The notes beneath the pieces are model-generated. The model made no database searches. It was not told where the DNA came from and saw only the letters and a program-made list of their open reading frames with translations. Positions 17,198 to 26,346 of a DNA stretch of 64,000 bases are shown piece after piece. Made by a program: the position numbers and the translations under genes. Source of the DNA: 20CM-2-55-15 sp963738025 (GTDB lineage Bacteria; Acidobacteriota; Terriglobia; 20CM-2-55-15); NCBI GenBank assembly GCA_963738025.1, contig CAVTWA010000011.1, positions 620,001-684,000 of the forward strand. The letters run 5' to 3'. The stretch's first letter is position 1; each line of letters opens with the position of its first letter.

Positions 17198-17461
17198 CTA
17201 TTTGGATGAAGACGTCGCGGCTTTTGATGAGTTTCGGTTTCCGTTTTCACGTTGCGCCCGTTGGTCGCCGCCTTTGGAGACTTTCTCAGCTAAAGCGAGA
17301 ACAAAGAGGACCGCCTCTTTGGCGTTCTCGTCGCTACCGCTCATCACCGTGTCTAGCGCCTGATGAAGTTTCGCTAGTGTCCTGAAATGGTCCGCATGGG
17401 TTTTCAGGAGGGGAATGTTTTTTTCCTCTAGGGATGTTTCTGTCACTTTTCTGTGAGCCAT
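17198..17461 (-). CDS. Small hypothetical protein
   Basis: 87 residues from ATG 17461, chosen because AAGGAGG lies 6 bases upstream; a longer frame to 17554 lacks such a site. Sequence is helical (KTHADHFRTLAKLHQALDTV, EAVLFVLALAEKVS) and ends in a polar Ser/Lys/Asn-rich tail. The good ribosome binding site argues that it is real. Function unknown. Confidence 0.5.
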   Translation of the reverse strand: MAHRKVTETSLEEKNIPLLKTHADHFRTLAKLHQALDTVMSGSDENAKEAVLFVLALAEKVSKGGDQRAQRENGNRNSSKAATSSSK

Positions 17462-18130
17462 TTGGCCTCCTTCGTAGGTTAAATGTTTTAGGACTGGCCC
17501 ATTCGGCGCGCCTGAAGCGCTGCCCAGCCTTGTTGAAAGACGAAAGGTTTGCATTCGGTTCCACTGATTCTAATCAAACAAAGCCTGTATGTCTCCCATT
17601 TCGCAGATACGAAGCTAGGGGCTTAGGCTCTCGCCTTTCTCGGTCGCGACCGGCCAAGAGTTGCCACGGTTGCCACGTTGAAGACCCTCCTGGCAGCAAA
17701 TTGCTAACCTGACTTTCGCAGCTAACGCTGATTTCATGTCGATTTTCGAGCCGCGCGTGGGATAAGTGCCGTGGTTGCAATGAGCGAGTTGTGAAAACGG
17801 TTGCGGTGAAGACCTACTCCCTATTCTTCTGAAAACATTTCTGTAATTCTGTGCGGGATGTTTCTGCGTTACACGAATCGAAAGAAAGATGGCAAGGACC
17901 ATCGCTATTTCAGCGTCGTGGAAAATCAGCGCGTGTCATCGGGCAAGACGGTGCAGCGGACGGTTTTGTACTTGGGTGAGATTAATGACACACAACAGAC
18001 GGCGTGGCTAAAAACACTGGACGTTTTCGATGAGCAGGAACAGCGAAGCCGAGAGTTGAGTTTGTTTCCCGACGACCGCGAGATACCGGCCCATGCGGTC
18101 GATAGTCTGCAGGTGAAGTTGAGCGGGCTG

Positions 18131-18139
18131 GAGTTGCGG
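18131..18139 (+). repeat. 9-bp target-site duplication of the IS256 element
   Basis: GAGTTGCGG here and at 19721-19729. Both copies lie in the same reading frame of the IS1634-like transposase (E-L-R). Confidence 0.9.
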
Positions 18140-19720
18140 GCTCTTGTCAATAATGTTGTGTTTGATATCCTCACGCGGCACTCTCGAATCGGGATTGAAA
18201 CATGGCATTAAGCTGAGAAAGGACGGCAAAGGTGCTGCGGGCGCCGGTTCTCCAGCGGCCGTCCTCAAGGGATGAGACAGCGATACCGAGCTTGAACTTC
18301 AAGGTGTCCTCGGAATGAAAGTACCCCCCACTATTGCGGCGCATGATTTCTAATTGTCCGTTGATGGCCTCGACAACGTTGGTGGTGGAGAAGGATTTGC
18401 GGATAGATTCGGGGAACTGCAAGAAGGCGAGGTAATGAGGCCGTTTCCTGCGGAGTTCGGCGATCCAGGTGGGATAGGACTTAGCGAAGCGATCGCAGAG
18501 TTCTTCGAACTGGCGATTACCCACTTCCACATCCCAAGAGGACTTAATGGCACGCCATCGCTGTTGAAACTCGGAGCTGTCGACCTTGGAGAGATGGTTT
18601 TTGGCATTGCGTTGCATATGAACCGCGCAGAGCTGGACGTCGGTGTTGGGGAAGAAGCTTTGGGTAATGGGGAGCAATCCGGAGAAATCGTCCTGGATAA
18701 AGATCATGACCCGCCGGAGTCCACGCTCGATCAAGCCACGAAGAACGGATTTCCAGTCTTCGAGGTTTTCGCGGCCTGGTTTGGCGATGCAACTGAGGAC
18801 GCGTTTCTTACCATCGCGGCCTAAACCGACAACCAGGTAGATACAGGCAGAACGCAGCTTATCGCCGTCCCGCAACTCGACGTACTTGCCATCGACAAAC
18901 ACTGCCAACATGTCGGGATCCAAAGGCCGGCTGTTGCGGAGTTCGAGTTCCTCGATCATTCCTGTCGCCACACGTTCCAGATCCTGTTCCGAGCTGGACA
19001 GTCCCATCTTTTGGAGCGCGTCTTTAGCGGCATTGATTGAGCGGCTTGAACCAAGCAATCCCAACAGCAGCGACTGAACTTCGTCGCTGTAACCGCGGCG
19101 ATAGCGCGACGGCAAGCTTGCTGGCCGGAACTCTCCGCTACGCGTGCGGGGAACTCGAACGTCGATGGGAATGGTTCCGACTTGAAGAGAACGGTCATAG
19201 AACCCGTTCGGTTTGTCACCGTTGGTTTTTTCCAGGTAGACGCTGCGCTCGGCGGCGCCGGCACTGGAAATCAGCAGTCCCAAAAGTTCTCGCAGGCTAA
19301 AGTCGGCCAGGCCTGTTTGAAGGAGTTGATCGACCTCACTTTTTGCAAGCTCGGAGATGGAAGTTGATGCTAGGCTTTTCTTCGGATCTGTTGTTGTCAT
19401 TGATTTGCTCCTGAATACAGTCGGTTGATGACACGGGTCTTTGGCTCCAGGCGGCAACCTGGGGCCTTCTTCTTTTTGAAACACCAAACGCAAAACAAAA
19501 AACGAGCGGCGGAAGGCGCTGTGGGAACGGCCACAGCTGTGGAAATCGACAAAGGTGGCCTTCGGCATCTTCTTCTTGATGATTCCCACAAGCTGTTTGG
19601 AAAAGCCTCCGCCAAAACCGCTCCGGCTTTACCACCGTTACCACAGCGCCGACGGCTACTATCCTCTTCGGAGGGGGCAATAACTAATAAGCCCCCAAAC
19701 ACAAAATTCAAGTTACTCCC
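18140..19720 (-). mobile_element. IS256-family insertion sequence (1581 bp)
   Basis: Flanked by a perfect 9-bp target duplication GAGTTGCGG (18131-18139 and 19721-19729), cutting the IS1634-like transposase. The ends are imperfect inverted repeats of about 25 bases sharing TTGTGTTTG at positions 17-25 of each. One transposase gene occupies most of the element on the minus strand; about 320 bases between its start and the right end (19401-19720) carry no gene I can support. The frame-exact junctions suggest the insertion is recent. Confidence 0.85.
18171..19400 (-). CDS. IS256-family (mutator-type) transposase
   Basis: 409 residues from ATG 19400, preceded by AGGAGC; the frame extends to 19589 but the extension does not resemble the family. 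Mutator-type DDE enzyme: first Asp in LAVFVDGKYVELRDG, second in IFIQDDFSGLLP, C/H residues in VQLCAVHMQRN, and Glu in STTNVVEAINGQLE. The W at ESIRKSF-S-TTN and the H-x-x-R-N are typical. It looks complete, so the element may still be active. Confidence 0.9.
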   Translation of the reverse strand: MTTTDPKKSLASTSISELAKSEVDQLLQTGLADFSLRELLGLLISSAGAAERSVYLEKTNGDKPNGFYDRSLQVGTIPIDVRVPRTRSGEFRPASLPSRYRRGYSDEVQSLLLGLLGSSRSINAAKDALQKMGLSSSEQDLERVATGMIEELELRNSRPLDPDMLAVFVDGKYVELRDGDKLRSACIYLVVGLGRDGKKRVLSCIAKPGRENLEDWKSVLRGLIERGLRRVMIFIQDDFSGLLPITQSFFPNTDVQLCAVHMQRNAKNHLSKVDSSEFQQRWRAIKSSWDVEVGNRQFEELCDRFAKSYPTWIAELRRKRPHYLAFLQFPESIRKSFSTTNVVEAINGQLEIMRRNSGGYFHSEDTLKFKLGIAVSSLEDGRWRTGARSTFAVLSQLNAMFQSRFESAA

Positions 19721-21380
19721 GAGTTGCGGCGGCCTCGAGCATTCGGCAACTGCTGGATGGCGTGTGAGCTGTGGCGAGAGCTGGGCCTGGAGGGATTTTG
19801 GCAGCAACGATTGCCGGCAGGCCGCGAAGAGGTGAGTTGGGAGAAGGTGCTTCGGCTGCTTGTGGTGAGCCGGTGGATCGAGCCGGGCAGCGAGTTTCGG
19901 GTGCACCGGCATTGGTTCCTCAACAGTGCGATGGACGAGTTGCTGGGCGTGGATTTCGCCGTGGCGGAGAAGGACCGGCTGTACCGTTGTCTGGACCGTT
20001 TGTTGGAACACAAGCAGGATCTGTTCGTGTGGCTCCGACAGAAGTGGGCGGATCTGTTTCACGCCGACTTTGAAGTGCTGCTCTACGATCTGACGAGCAC
20101 TTACTTTGAGGGTGAGATGGAAAACAATTCGAAAGCCAAACGCGGATACAGTCGAGATGGGCGGCCCGACTGCTTGCAGCTCGTGATCGCGCTGGTGATC
20201 ACGACCGATGGTTTTCCGTTGGCGTACGAAGTGATGGATGGCAACACCTCCGATCGCACGACGCTGCGCAGCTTTCTCGACAAGATTGAAAACACCTACG
20301 GCAAGGCAAAGCGGATGTGGGTGATGGATCGCGGTATCCCGACCGACGAGATACTGGCTGAGATGCGAGATCCGGACCGACAGATGTTCTATCTGGTGGG
20401 AACGTCGAAGAGCAAAATCAAACAATACGAAAAGAAGTGGCTCGATTTGTCCTGGCAGAAGGTCCGCGACTCGGTAGACGTGAAGCTGTTCAACAACGAC
20501 GGAGAACTCTACGTGTTAGCGAAAAGCACGGGCCGCCAAGCCAAAGAGACTGCAATGCGCCGCAAGCGTCTGGTCCGGTTGTTGCGAAAGCTTCGCGCCA
20601 TGCGCCACAGCCTGCCTTCGCGCGATCAGCTGCTGATGCGCATTGGAGCCGCTAAAACCGAGGCCGGCCGTGCCTTCGGCTTCGTTCACATCGACGTGCC
20701 CGCCGAACAAGTGCCAGTCACTCGCGAGTCGTTCCGGTTCCATGTCGAGCGAGCCAAACTCCAAGCGGCGGAGTTGCGTGACGGTCACTACTTACTTCGC
20801 TCCAACTTGACGGCTGAAGATCCGGCTGTGCTTTGGACCCGCTACGTTCTGCTGACGCAGATTGAAGCAGTATTTCGATCGCTCAAAAGTGAACTGCGCG
20901 TCCGCCCGATATATCACCAACTCGAACATCGCGCCGATGCGCACATTCTGATTGCATTTCTCGCCTACTGTCTTCAGGTCACCCTGAAGCATCACCTGAT
21001 TGCTCATGCCCCCGGATTGACGCCAACTTCCGTCATGGAAAAACTGGCAACGATTCAAATGATCGATGTCTGCATTCCCACCGTCGACGGCCGATGGCTG
21101 ATCCTGCCCCGATACACCCAGCCCGATACCGACACCAAAATGCTTCTCCACAAACTCAAAATCGATTTGCCCAATCAGCCGCCGCCCCGCATTACATCCA
21201 ACCCATCGGTTTCCGCGTCTGCTCTCGCTTTAGATCGGTAAATCGACCCCGCATTGTGGTGAAGACCTTTGAGTAGCCTCCACTGAATTCAAAGCACTTA
21301 CTTGGCTGTTTACCCATGAACTGCGAAAGTCAGGCTAATGTAAATCGCTGAAATTACTGTCCCGCAAAGGGCAGATGGGA

Positions 21381-21423
21381 ACTACGAATCCGAGGATCAG
21401 AGGTTCGAATCCTCTCGGGCGTA
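21381..21423 (+). repeat. attachment site repeat, right copy (partial tRNA-Arg)
   Basis: Copies the tRNA-Arg gene from anticodon loop to discriminator with a single change in the variable loop (GGATCAG for GGGTCAG). The 5' half of the tRNA is missing, so this is not a tRNA gene. Confidence 0.9.
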
Positions 21424-21430
21424 CATAGAA

Positions 21431-21502
21431 GCGGAACACAAGCAGGACAAAAGGCACAAGAAGTCATGACTCCTTGTGCCTTTTGCCCTGCTTGTGTTCC
21501 GC
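21431..21502. terminator. Long hairpin at the chromosomal side of the island
   Basis: 29-base arms, GCGGAACACAAGCAGG-aCAAAAGGCACAAG and its complement, with a short loop around AAGTCATGACT. It lies 7 bases from the stop of the minus-strand LuxR gene and is a plausible transcription end. There is no long T tract. Confidence 0.55.
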
Positions 21503-21509
21503 TCCGTTC

Positions 21510-22124
21510 TTAGAGTTCGATCAGGCCGCCCCGCAGTCCCCGCGTGACGGCTTCGGTTCGTGACGCGGCGCCCAGCTTTCCCAGAATCGACCGGATGTGG
21601 AACTTAATGGTGTGTTCGGAGATGCTCAGTCGTATGGCGATATCTTTATTGCCAAGGCCCTCCGCCAGGAGTTGCAGAACTTCAGCTTCTCGCGGAGTCA
21701 GCTCCTCGACCGGAGACTCGTCTTCCGATGATTGCGGTGCCAGAACGCTATCAAAAACCGTCAGGCCTGTGGCAACGGAGCGAATGGCCTGAACGATCTG
21801 CTCCGCTGAAGCGTTGAGTTGCAAGAGAGCTCCGGCTCCATTCCTTCGCATACGGTTGAATATGGCGGGCTGCGGATCGGAGCAGAGCAAAACAATCGGG
21901 CTCAATTCGAGAAACTCGAACAACCAATCGCGGCTGGTTGCCGGCGGCATGTCCCCCGGGAGTTCGATGAGCGCCACGTCGGCACCGCCCTCCGACATCA
22001 ACGATCTCAGAAAAGGAAACGATGGCGCCCGACCCGCAACCCGGATCTGCGGCTCCGTCGTGACCGACTTCACGAGCCAATCGAGCCGGGCCGGGGACGG
22101 CGCCATGATCCAAAGATCCACCAT
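21510..22124 (-). CDS. LuxR/NarL-type regulator with a degenerate receiver domain
   Basis: 204 residues. The C-terminal 62 residues are a standard LuxR helix-turn-helix (LTPREAEVLQLLAEGLGNKD, then LSISEHTIKFHIRSILGKLG). The N-terminal part has receiver length and secondary structure but not its chemistry: the N-terminal acidic pair is A8-P9 and the position of the phospho-Asp is E54 in ADVALIELPGDMP. The Lys near position 105 is not evident. It is thus probably a phosphorylation-independent pseudo-receiver. It lies 4 bases after the HtrA-like gene in one operon, so the two probably work together. Confidence 0.85.
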   Translation of the reverse strand: MVDLWIMAPSPARLDWLVKSVTTEPQIRVAGRAPSFPFLRSLMSEGGADVALIELPGDMPPATSRDWLFEFLELSPIVLLCSDPQPAIFNRMRRNGAGALLQLNASAEQIVQAIRSVATGLTVFDSVLAPQSSEDESPVEELTPREAEVLQLLAEGLGNKDIAIRLSISEHTIKFHIRSILGKLGAASRTEAVTRGLRGGLIEL

Positions 22125-22128
22125 AGAC

Positions 22129-23037
22129 CTATCGGGCAGGGCGTTCGCCGACTCGTATTTTCACCTGTAACTGTTGTCCGCCGCGAATCAATGTGGTCTG
22201 GACCTCCTGGCCGGCGCCTTTTCTTGCAAGCGGTTCGGAAATATCGTCTAGGTCCGTGAGACCGTGCCCGTCGATGTCCAGAAGCACATCGCCAAGGAAA
22301 ACGCCGGCTGAATCGGCAGGTCCGCCGGATTCGACGTGCATGACAAGAAGTCCTGCGTCACGATTCACGCCAGCGCTCTTGCGGAGCGATTCCGGGATTT
22401 CGACCGCCTGCATAATCAAACCGACATACGGCTGTTTCACGTGCCCGCTCGCGGCAATCTCGCCGCCGGCTCGCGTCAGTGTCGACGATGGAATCGTGAT
22501 AGGTCGGCCGCGAAGCAAGCCGCTGGTGTTCAAACCCAGTACGCTTCCGGCAACGCTCACGAGCGCTCCTCCGGAAAAACCAGGATACAACGTCAGATCC
22601 GGACGGATGAACTGGTCGATCCGCCTCCGTCCGACCTGCCATTCCCCCATCAGACCGCTGATGATTCCGGCGCTGGCCACGAGATTGCCCCGCCGGGTGC
22701 GCGCAACGGCAACGGTGAATTCTCCAACGGACATCGCCGTTGTGCTGCCGAATTCCGCCGGCGGCATTTCGATCTCCGCATCGAGTTTGACCACCGCGAT
22801 GTCGGTTCCGCGATCCCTTCCGGCGAGCCGCCCTGTGGCAGCTCGGCCCGGTCCCAAAATGACGCCGATCTTCGTTTCGTGCCTTATTGCATGTGCCGCC
22901 GTCAGAATCGCGTCCCGGCGCCAGACGATTCCGCTGGAGGTGTGGCCGGCGCGCCCGTCCACGGCTACGATCGATTTTCCCGCCACTTCGACGGCGTTGG
23001 ATATGTCTTGTGAGAACTGTTGCCAGGCTGTCGTCAT
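22129..23037 (-). CDS. HtrA/DegP-like S1C serine protease with one PDZ domain, no signal peptide
   Basis: 302 residues. Trypsin-like triad H49 (ILTAAHAI), D79 (RGTDIAVVKLD) and S155 (YPGFSGGALVS; GFSGG rather than GNSGG). Residues about 205-295 form a PDZ domain (GLLVMHVESGGPADSAGVFL then GDVLLDIDGHGLTDLDD). No signal peptide or membrane helix is visible in MTTAWQQFSQDISNAVEVAG, unlike typical periplasmic HtrA, so a cytoplasmic place is likely. It is transcribed with the LuxR-type regulator that follows. Confidence 0.87.
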   Translation of the reverse strand: MTTAWQQFSQDISNAVEVAGKSIVAVDGRAGHTSSGIVWRRDAILTAAHAIRHETKIGVILGPGRAATGRLAGRDRGTDIAVVKLDAEIEMPPAEFGSTTAMSVGEFTVAVARTRRGNLVASAGIISGLMGEWQVGRRRIDQFIRPDLTLYPGFSGGALVSVAGSVLGLNTSGLLRGRPITIPSSTLTRAGGEIAASGHVKQPYVGLIMQAVEIPESLRKSAGVNRDAGLLVMHVESGGPADSAGVFLGDVLLDIDGHGLTDLDDISEPLARKGAGQEVQTTLIRGGQQLQVKIRVGERPAR

Positions 23038-23226
23038 TTGATTTTCTCCTGAATCCAGAGTGCCCGAAGTGGGGATCGAGGCACATCACCCAAAAGGTCA
23101 GGTGATGATCGGCTTCTGCGAAATTGACGGGAATTGAGCCCGAAGCGCGGGCGCAAAGCCCGCGGCTCGCTCAATCTCTTTTCTCTCCAAGATGTTTGGC
23201 GCGAATACCCGCGGCGCAGAAGCCTG

Positions 23227-24621
23227 TCATTTGTTCAATTCGAACGCCTCATGAATCAGCTGAACGGCGCGAGGAGCATCCTTCTGGCGGACAACAATGG
23301 AAAGATTCAATTCCGAAGACCCTTGAGCAATCATCAAGATGTTGATGGTTGCGCTCCCAAGAACACCGAAGGCTCTCGCAGCCACTCCGGGAACGCCTTT
23401 GATCCCCTCTCCCACCAGAGCGATGATCGCAATGTCGGATATAGATGCCACCCGATCGATGCGCCGGCGCTCAATCTCACCTTCGAATTCGCGCTTGAGT
23501 GCCTTCATCGTCTGGTCGCCATCCTGACGGTTCACAACGAGCGAGATGTGCTGCTCCGAGGATCCCTGTGAAAACATCAGCACACTGATGCGGTGACGGG
23601 CCGTCGTGCTGAATACACGGCCGGCTACTCCTGGAACCCCGATCATGCCCCGGCCTTCGACGGAGACGAGCGTCATACCGGTAATTGAAGTCACTGTCTT
23701 CACGCTGTACTGGCGTGTTGGGGTTTCGGCGCTGATCAGTGTTCCAGGTGCTTCCGGCACAAAGGTATTCTTGATGCGAATCGGAATGTTTTCATCCACG
23801 GCCGGCATGATCGTTTGCGGATGCAGGACTTTAGCCCCGAAATAGGACATTTCGGCGGCTTCTTTGTAAGACACGCGATCCAGCACACGCGCTTCAGGCA
23901 CGATGCGCGGATCTGCCGTCATGACGCCACTGACGTCCGTCCAGATCTGAATCTCTTCGACTTTGATGCAGCTTCCGATAATCGAAGCCGTGTAGTCCGA
24001 ACCGCCGCGCCCCAGCGTCGTCGTCACGCCCGCGGGCGTCGAACAAATGAAGCCGGTGACCACGGGGACCGTACCGGCCTTGGCCAGCTTGATCAATTTC
24101 TGGCAGCGCTTTCGGGTTTCTTCGAAATCGACAAGCAGGAAGTCCGATTCTTCGCTCGTGATAACGTACTCCCGGGCATCGATCGGCGCTGTTTCCTGTC
24201 CCAGGGTCATCAGGTACTGAGCAAATACAGGAACGATCAGGCGCTCCCCAAACGAACTGATGAGATCGCGCGACCGGGGGCTCATTTCCCGCAGGAGCGA
24301 TACTCCGGTAAATACCTTTTGAATCTCTTCCCAGATAATCCGCTCGGTGTCCTGAATGGATACCGCGATACTGCGATCTTTGAACAGCTCGTTGATCGCT
24401 TGATCGTGGCGGCTACGGATCTCCCAGAGTTTGTCCTCGCGTTGCCGGGTTTGGCCGGTTACTGCGGCTTCCCCGGCTTGCAGCAGCGCATCGGTGACAC
24501 CCCCCATCGCGGAAACAACAACGATAGGTTTTCGATCGCGCATGCCGTAAACAATGCGTGCTGCCTGATCGATCTGGGCCGGAGCTCCGACAGAAGTGCC
24601 ACCAAACTTGACAACTACCAT
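23227..24621 (-). CDS. lysC: Aspartate kinase, monofunctional with two ACT domains
   Basis: 464 residues from ATG 24621 (MVVVKFGGTSVGAP); the open frame reaches 24639 inside a hairpin. Aspartokinase phosphorylates aspartate, the entry to lysine, threonine, methionine and diaminopimelate synthesis. KFGGTS, the FSFGERL-like SSFGERLIVPVFA, TLGRGGSDYTASI and the ACT pair (TSITGMTLVSVEGRGMIGVP; ASISDIAIIALVGEGIKGVP) are all present, so feedback control is expected. No other pathway gene is next to it. No strong ribosome binding site; the upstream palindrome may affect expression. Confidence 0.94.
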   Translation of the reverse strand: MVVVKFGGTSVGAPAQIDQAARIVYGMRDRKPIVVVSAMGGVTDALLQAGEAAVTGQTRQREDKLWEIRSRHDQAINELFKDRSIAVSIQDTERIIWEEIQKVFTGVSLLREMSPRSRDLISSFGERLIVPVFAQYLMTLGQETAPIDAREYVITSEESDFLLVDFEETRKRCQKLIKLAKAGTVPVVTGFICSTPAGVTTTLGRGGSDYTASIIGSCIKVEEIQIWTDVSGVMTADPRIVPEARVLDRVSYKEAAEMSYFGAKVLHPQTIMPAVDENIPIRIKNTFVPEAPGTLISAETPTRQYSVKTVTSITGMTLVSVEGRGMIGVPGVAGRVFSTTARHRISVLMFSQGSSEQHISLVVNRQDGDQTMKALKREFEGEIERRRIDRVASISDIAIIALVGEGIKGVPGVAARAFGVLGSATINILMIAQGSSELNLSIVVRQKDAPRAVQLIHEAFELNK

Positions 24622-24637
24622 TAACAATAAAGATAGC

Positions 24638-24702
24638 AAAAGAGGGACAGGTCACTTTGAGTGTTTCCTTTGGAAACACTCAAAGTGACCTGTCCCTCTT
24701 TT
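24638..24702. terminator. 31-bp perfect inverted repeat between lysC and the kinase-like gene
   Basis: Arms AAAAGAGGGACAGGTCACTT...GTTTCC (24638-24668) and its exact complement (24672-24702), with a 3-base loop. A- and T-runs at the outer ends make it look like a bidirectional intrinsic terminator. On the minus strand it separates the kinase-like gene from lysC and leaves only 16 bases to the lysC start. Confidence 0.7.
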
Positions 24703-24732
24703 TCAGCCGTTTTGTAACGTTTTGTTACATGG

Positions 24733-26346
24733 TCAGGAGCGGGAACAGCCGACAATCCGGTAACCAGCGGGTGTTTTGCGAAGCGTCACGTTGACCATCC
24801 TGGATCTGTCGCTCGGCGATTCAATGTGCGCTGAAAAGTACGCACCCGTGGCGGCCTGCTGGACTTCCGGCGGCAGTTTCGCCGAGGGGTTGGGTGCGAT
24901 GCGCGTTTCCTGGCCGCTCATGTTGTCGAATGCAAACCACCGCACCTCGTATTGCCATGCCGGCCGGAGCTCATGCTGGAACGCGAGATCATCGAACTGC
25001 AGCTCGTCGTTCTGAATCCGGAAATTATCCAGGGGAAGCACTTTACCGAAGAACCTCCGTCCGACGAGATCCCGGCGTTCAACGAGGACACTGGTCAGGT
25101 ATTCGACCGCTGATGGATCGCTAAACTGCCCCGTCTCGACGATGGCATGAATATCGTCGGTGCTGAACGCCATTACCCGTTCCGCCCCCCAGAAGTCATC
25201 AACGGGCTGCCTGCTGAGGAATGCGGGATTGGGATAATCGGAGGCCCAGCGGTCAGGATCAAAAGCTTCTGCCGAAAATCTCCCGACGGCAGGCAGGTTG
25301 GGATAATGGATACGCTCCCAACGCCGCGGCGCGAATCCTAATGTCGCGATCGATCGCAAGGCTTCGCGCGGTTTCGCAAGCATGAACTCGTGTCCGAAGC
25401 GCGCATCCTTGGGACTGTCGCCGTCGCTGCCGAGAGCCGATCCGAAATCGATCAGATAATGTTTAATGAAGGACAACCCGCCCTCATGAACAATCACGTC
25501 ATAAGTATTGCCGGCGCGCGCATCGGTGTTGTTCAACCAACCGAAGATGACGTAGAGCCCACGAAGGTCGCGGCGGTTTTCGTGTGGAACAAGGTCGTTC
25601 GGGTCGTCTGCCCGCGCGTCCTGATAGTGAAACGGGCCGACGGATTCACCGGCGACTTTCAGGCTGGCCATGATGCGGAACGATCCATCGGGATAGTGCG
25701 GTATCGCCTTGACGATCGCTTGAAAATCGCTCCATACCATCTTGCGCGGCCGGCCATTTTCGGCCGTCGTAATCTCCGCCTTGTCGGACAGGCGCATATC
25801 TGAAAGCCTTGCGCGCACGATGTAATTTTCAGGGACGTTGTAGCCTATTGCGTACATGAAACGGGAAACGATCACATCCGCCCCGGTAGCCATTTCCGGA
25901 TTGCTCATGGGGTCGACCTTGATGAAAAACTCACGGCCCGTTGCATCCTTCATGCGAAATCCGGGGGTGATTCCTTCCGCTTTTCCTCCCACGACGGTGA
26001 ATGGCGGAATCGGCGGCTGCTGTGTTGCCCCGCGTTGCAGTTCTTCCCGCGTCATCCGATGTTGCAGCCCGTGCCGGTTCGTGAACCATGCGCTGTCCGG
26101 CGACTCGCCAAGCGTATTCACTGCGCCTGCCGGGACCGGCGGTCTCGGTTCCCATTGCCCGGAATTGACGAGGAAATCGAATACCTGATCGATCTTATGG
26201 ACTCTGACCTTCTCAACCGGTTTCGCCGGCGGCATGATTTGAATTGGATCGTCCGGAAAGAATACCGGTGAGTTTCCGGACGCCGCCAGCAACAATGGCG
26301 CCGCCAGTACCAGGAGCGTTAGAAAACCTTGTCGAACGCGACCCAT
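24733..26346 (-). CDS. Secreted protein with kinase-like (HipA/FAM20-type) motifs
   Basis: 537 residues with an N-terminal signal peptide (MGRVRQGFLTLLVLAAPLLLA). No family I can name. The middle reads like a protein/phosphoinositide-kinase fold: nucleotide-Lys candidate in REFFIKVDPM, a helix Glu/Asp region EMATGADVIVSRFMYAIGYN followed by VPEN, catalytic-type FGWLNNTDARAGNTYDV (D then N) and metal-binding HYLIDFGSALG (DFG). This order resembles HipA, CotH and FAM20 kinases. If right, it phosphorylates something outside the cytoplasm. The C-terminal part, FDDLAFQHELRPAWQYEVRW, is separate. Its start overlaps the beta-barrel gene by 28 bases. The kinase idea is inference from motif order. Confidence 0.55.
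   Translation of the reverse strand: MGRVRQGFLTLLVLAAPLLLAASGNSPVFFPDDPIQIMPPAKPVEKVRVHKIDQVFDFLVNSGQWEPRPPVPAGAVNTLGESPDSAWFTNRHGLQHRMTREELQRGATQQPPIPPFTVVGGKAEGITPGFRMKDATGREFFIKVDPMSNPEMATGADVIVSRFMYAIGYNVPENYIVRARLSDMRLSDKAEITTAENGRPRKMVWSDFQAIVKAIPHYPDGSFRIMASLKVAGESVGPFHYQDARADDPNDLVPHENRRDLRGLYVIFGWLNNTDARAGNTYDVIVHEGGLSFIKHYLIDFGSALGSDGDSPKDARFGHEFMLAKPREALRSIATLGFAPRRWERIHYPNLPAVGRFSAEAFDPDRWASDYPNPAFLSRQPVDDFWGAERVMAFSTDDIHAIVETGQFSDPSAVEYLTSVLVERRDLVGRRFFGKVLPLDNFRIQNDELQFDDLAFQHELRPAWQYEVRWFAFDNMSGQETRIAPNPSAKLPPEVQQAATGAYFSAHIESPSDRSRMVNVTLRKTPAGYRIVGCSRS

Larger units (their letters stand above)
17858..21241 (+). pseudogene. IS1634-like DDE transposase split by an IS256 insertion
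   Basis: The 5' part is 17858-18139 (94 codons, MFLRYTNRKKDGKDHRYFSV, then QRVSSGKTVQRTVLYLGE). The 3' part resumes at 19730 and runs to 21241 (503 residues; the frame also covers the duplicated target GAGTTGCGG). Joining them gives an uninterrupted frame of about 597 residues. The 3' part has catalytic-type blocks LLYDLTSTYFEG (D), RMWVMDRGIPTDE (D) and TQIEAVFRSLKSELRVRPIY (E in the Y/R-x-x-x-x-E region). The gene was intact until the insertion; exact excision would restore it. Confidence 0.88.
17708..21334 (+). mobile_element. IS1634-like insertion sequence, interrupted by an IS256-family element
   Basis: The ends carry inverted CCTGACTTTCGCAG (17708-17721) and CTGCGAAAGTCAGG (21321-21334), flanked by a CTAA duplication (17704-17707 and 21335-21338). 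Inside is one transposase gene. Without the nested 1581-bp element and its 9-bp duplication the IS would be 2037 bp, a normal size for the IS1634 branch of the IS4 group. It lies at the right end of the tRNA-Arg island, 46 bases from the attachment repeat. Confidence 0.82.
9680..21423. mobile_element. Genomic island integrated in the 3' end of tRNA-Arg
   Basis: Bounded by 43-bp direct repeats of the tRNA-Arg 3' end (9680-9722 and 21381-21423, one mismatch), the hallmark of tyrosine-recombinase integration. It holds a DNA ligase fragment, an S74-domain secreted protein, a DUF5681-like ORF, an AbiJ-like fragment, a phytanoyl-CoA dioxygenase, an FRG pseudogene, an integrase fragment, HigBA and nested insertion sequences. 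Coding density is much lower than outside. The only recombinase gene is broken, so it is probably immobile. Several cargo remnants belong to families found in phage-defence islands. Confidence 0.88.

Noticed and set aside
19397..20425. 342-codon minus-strand frame
   Set aside because: It crosses the IS256/IS1634 junction antisense to the transposase and has no family features.
21381..21423. Second tRNA-Arg gene
   Set aside because: Only the 3' half is present; it is the right-hand attachment repeat.
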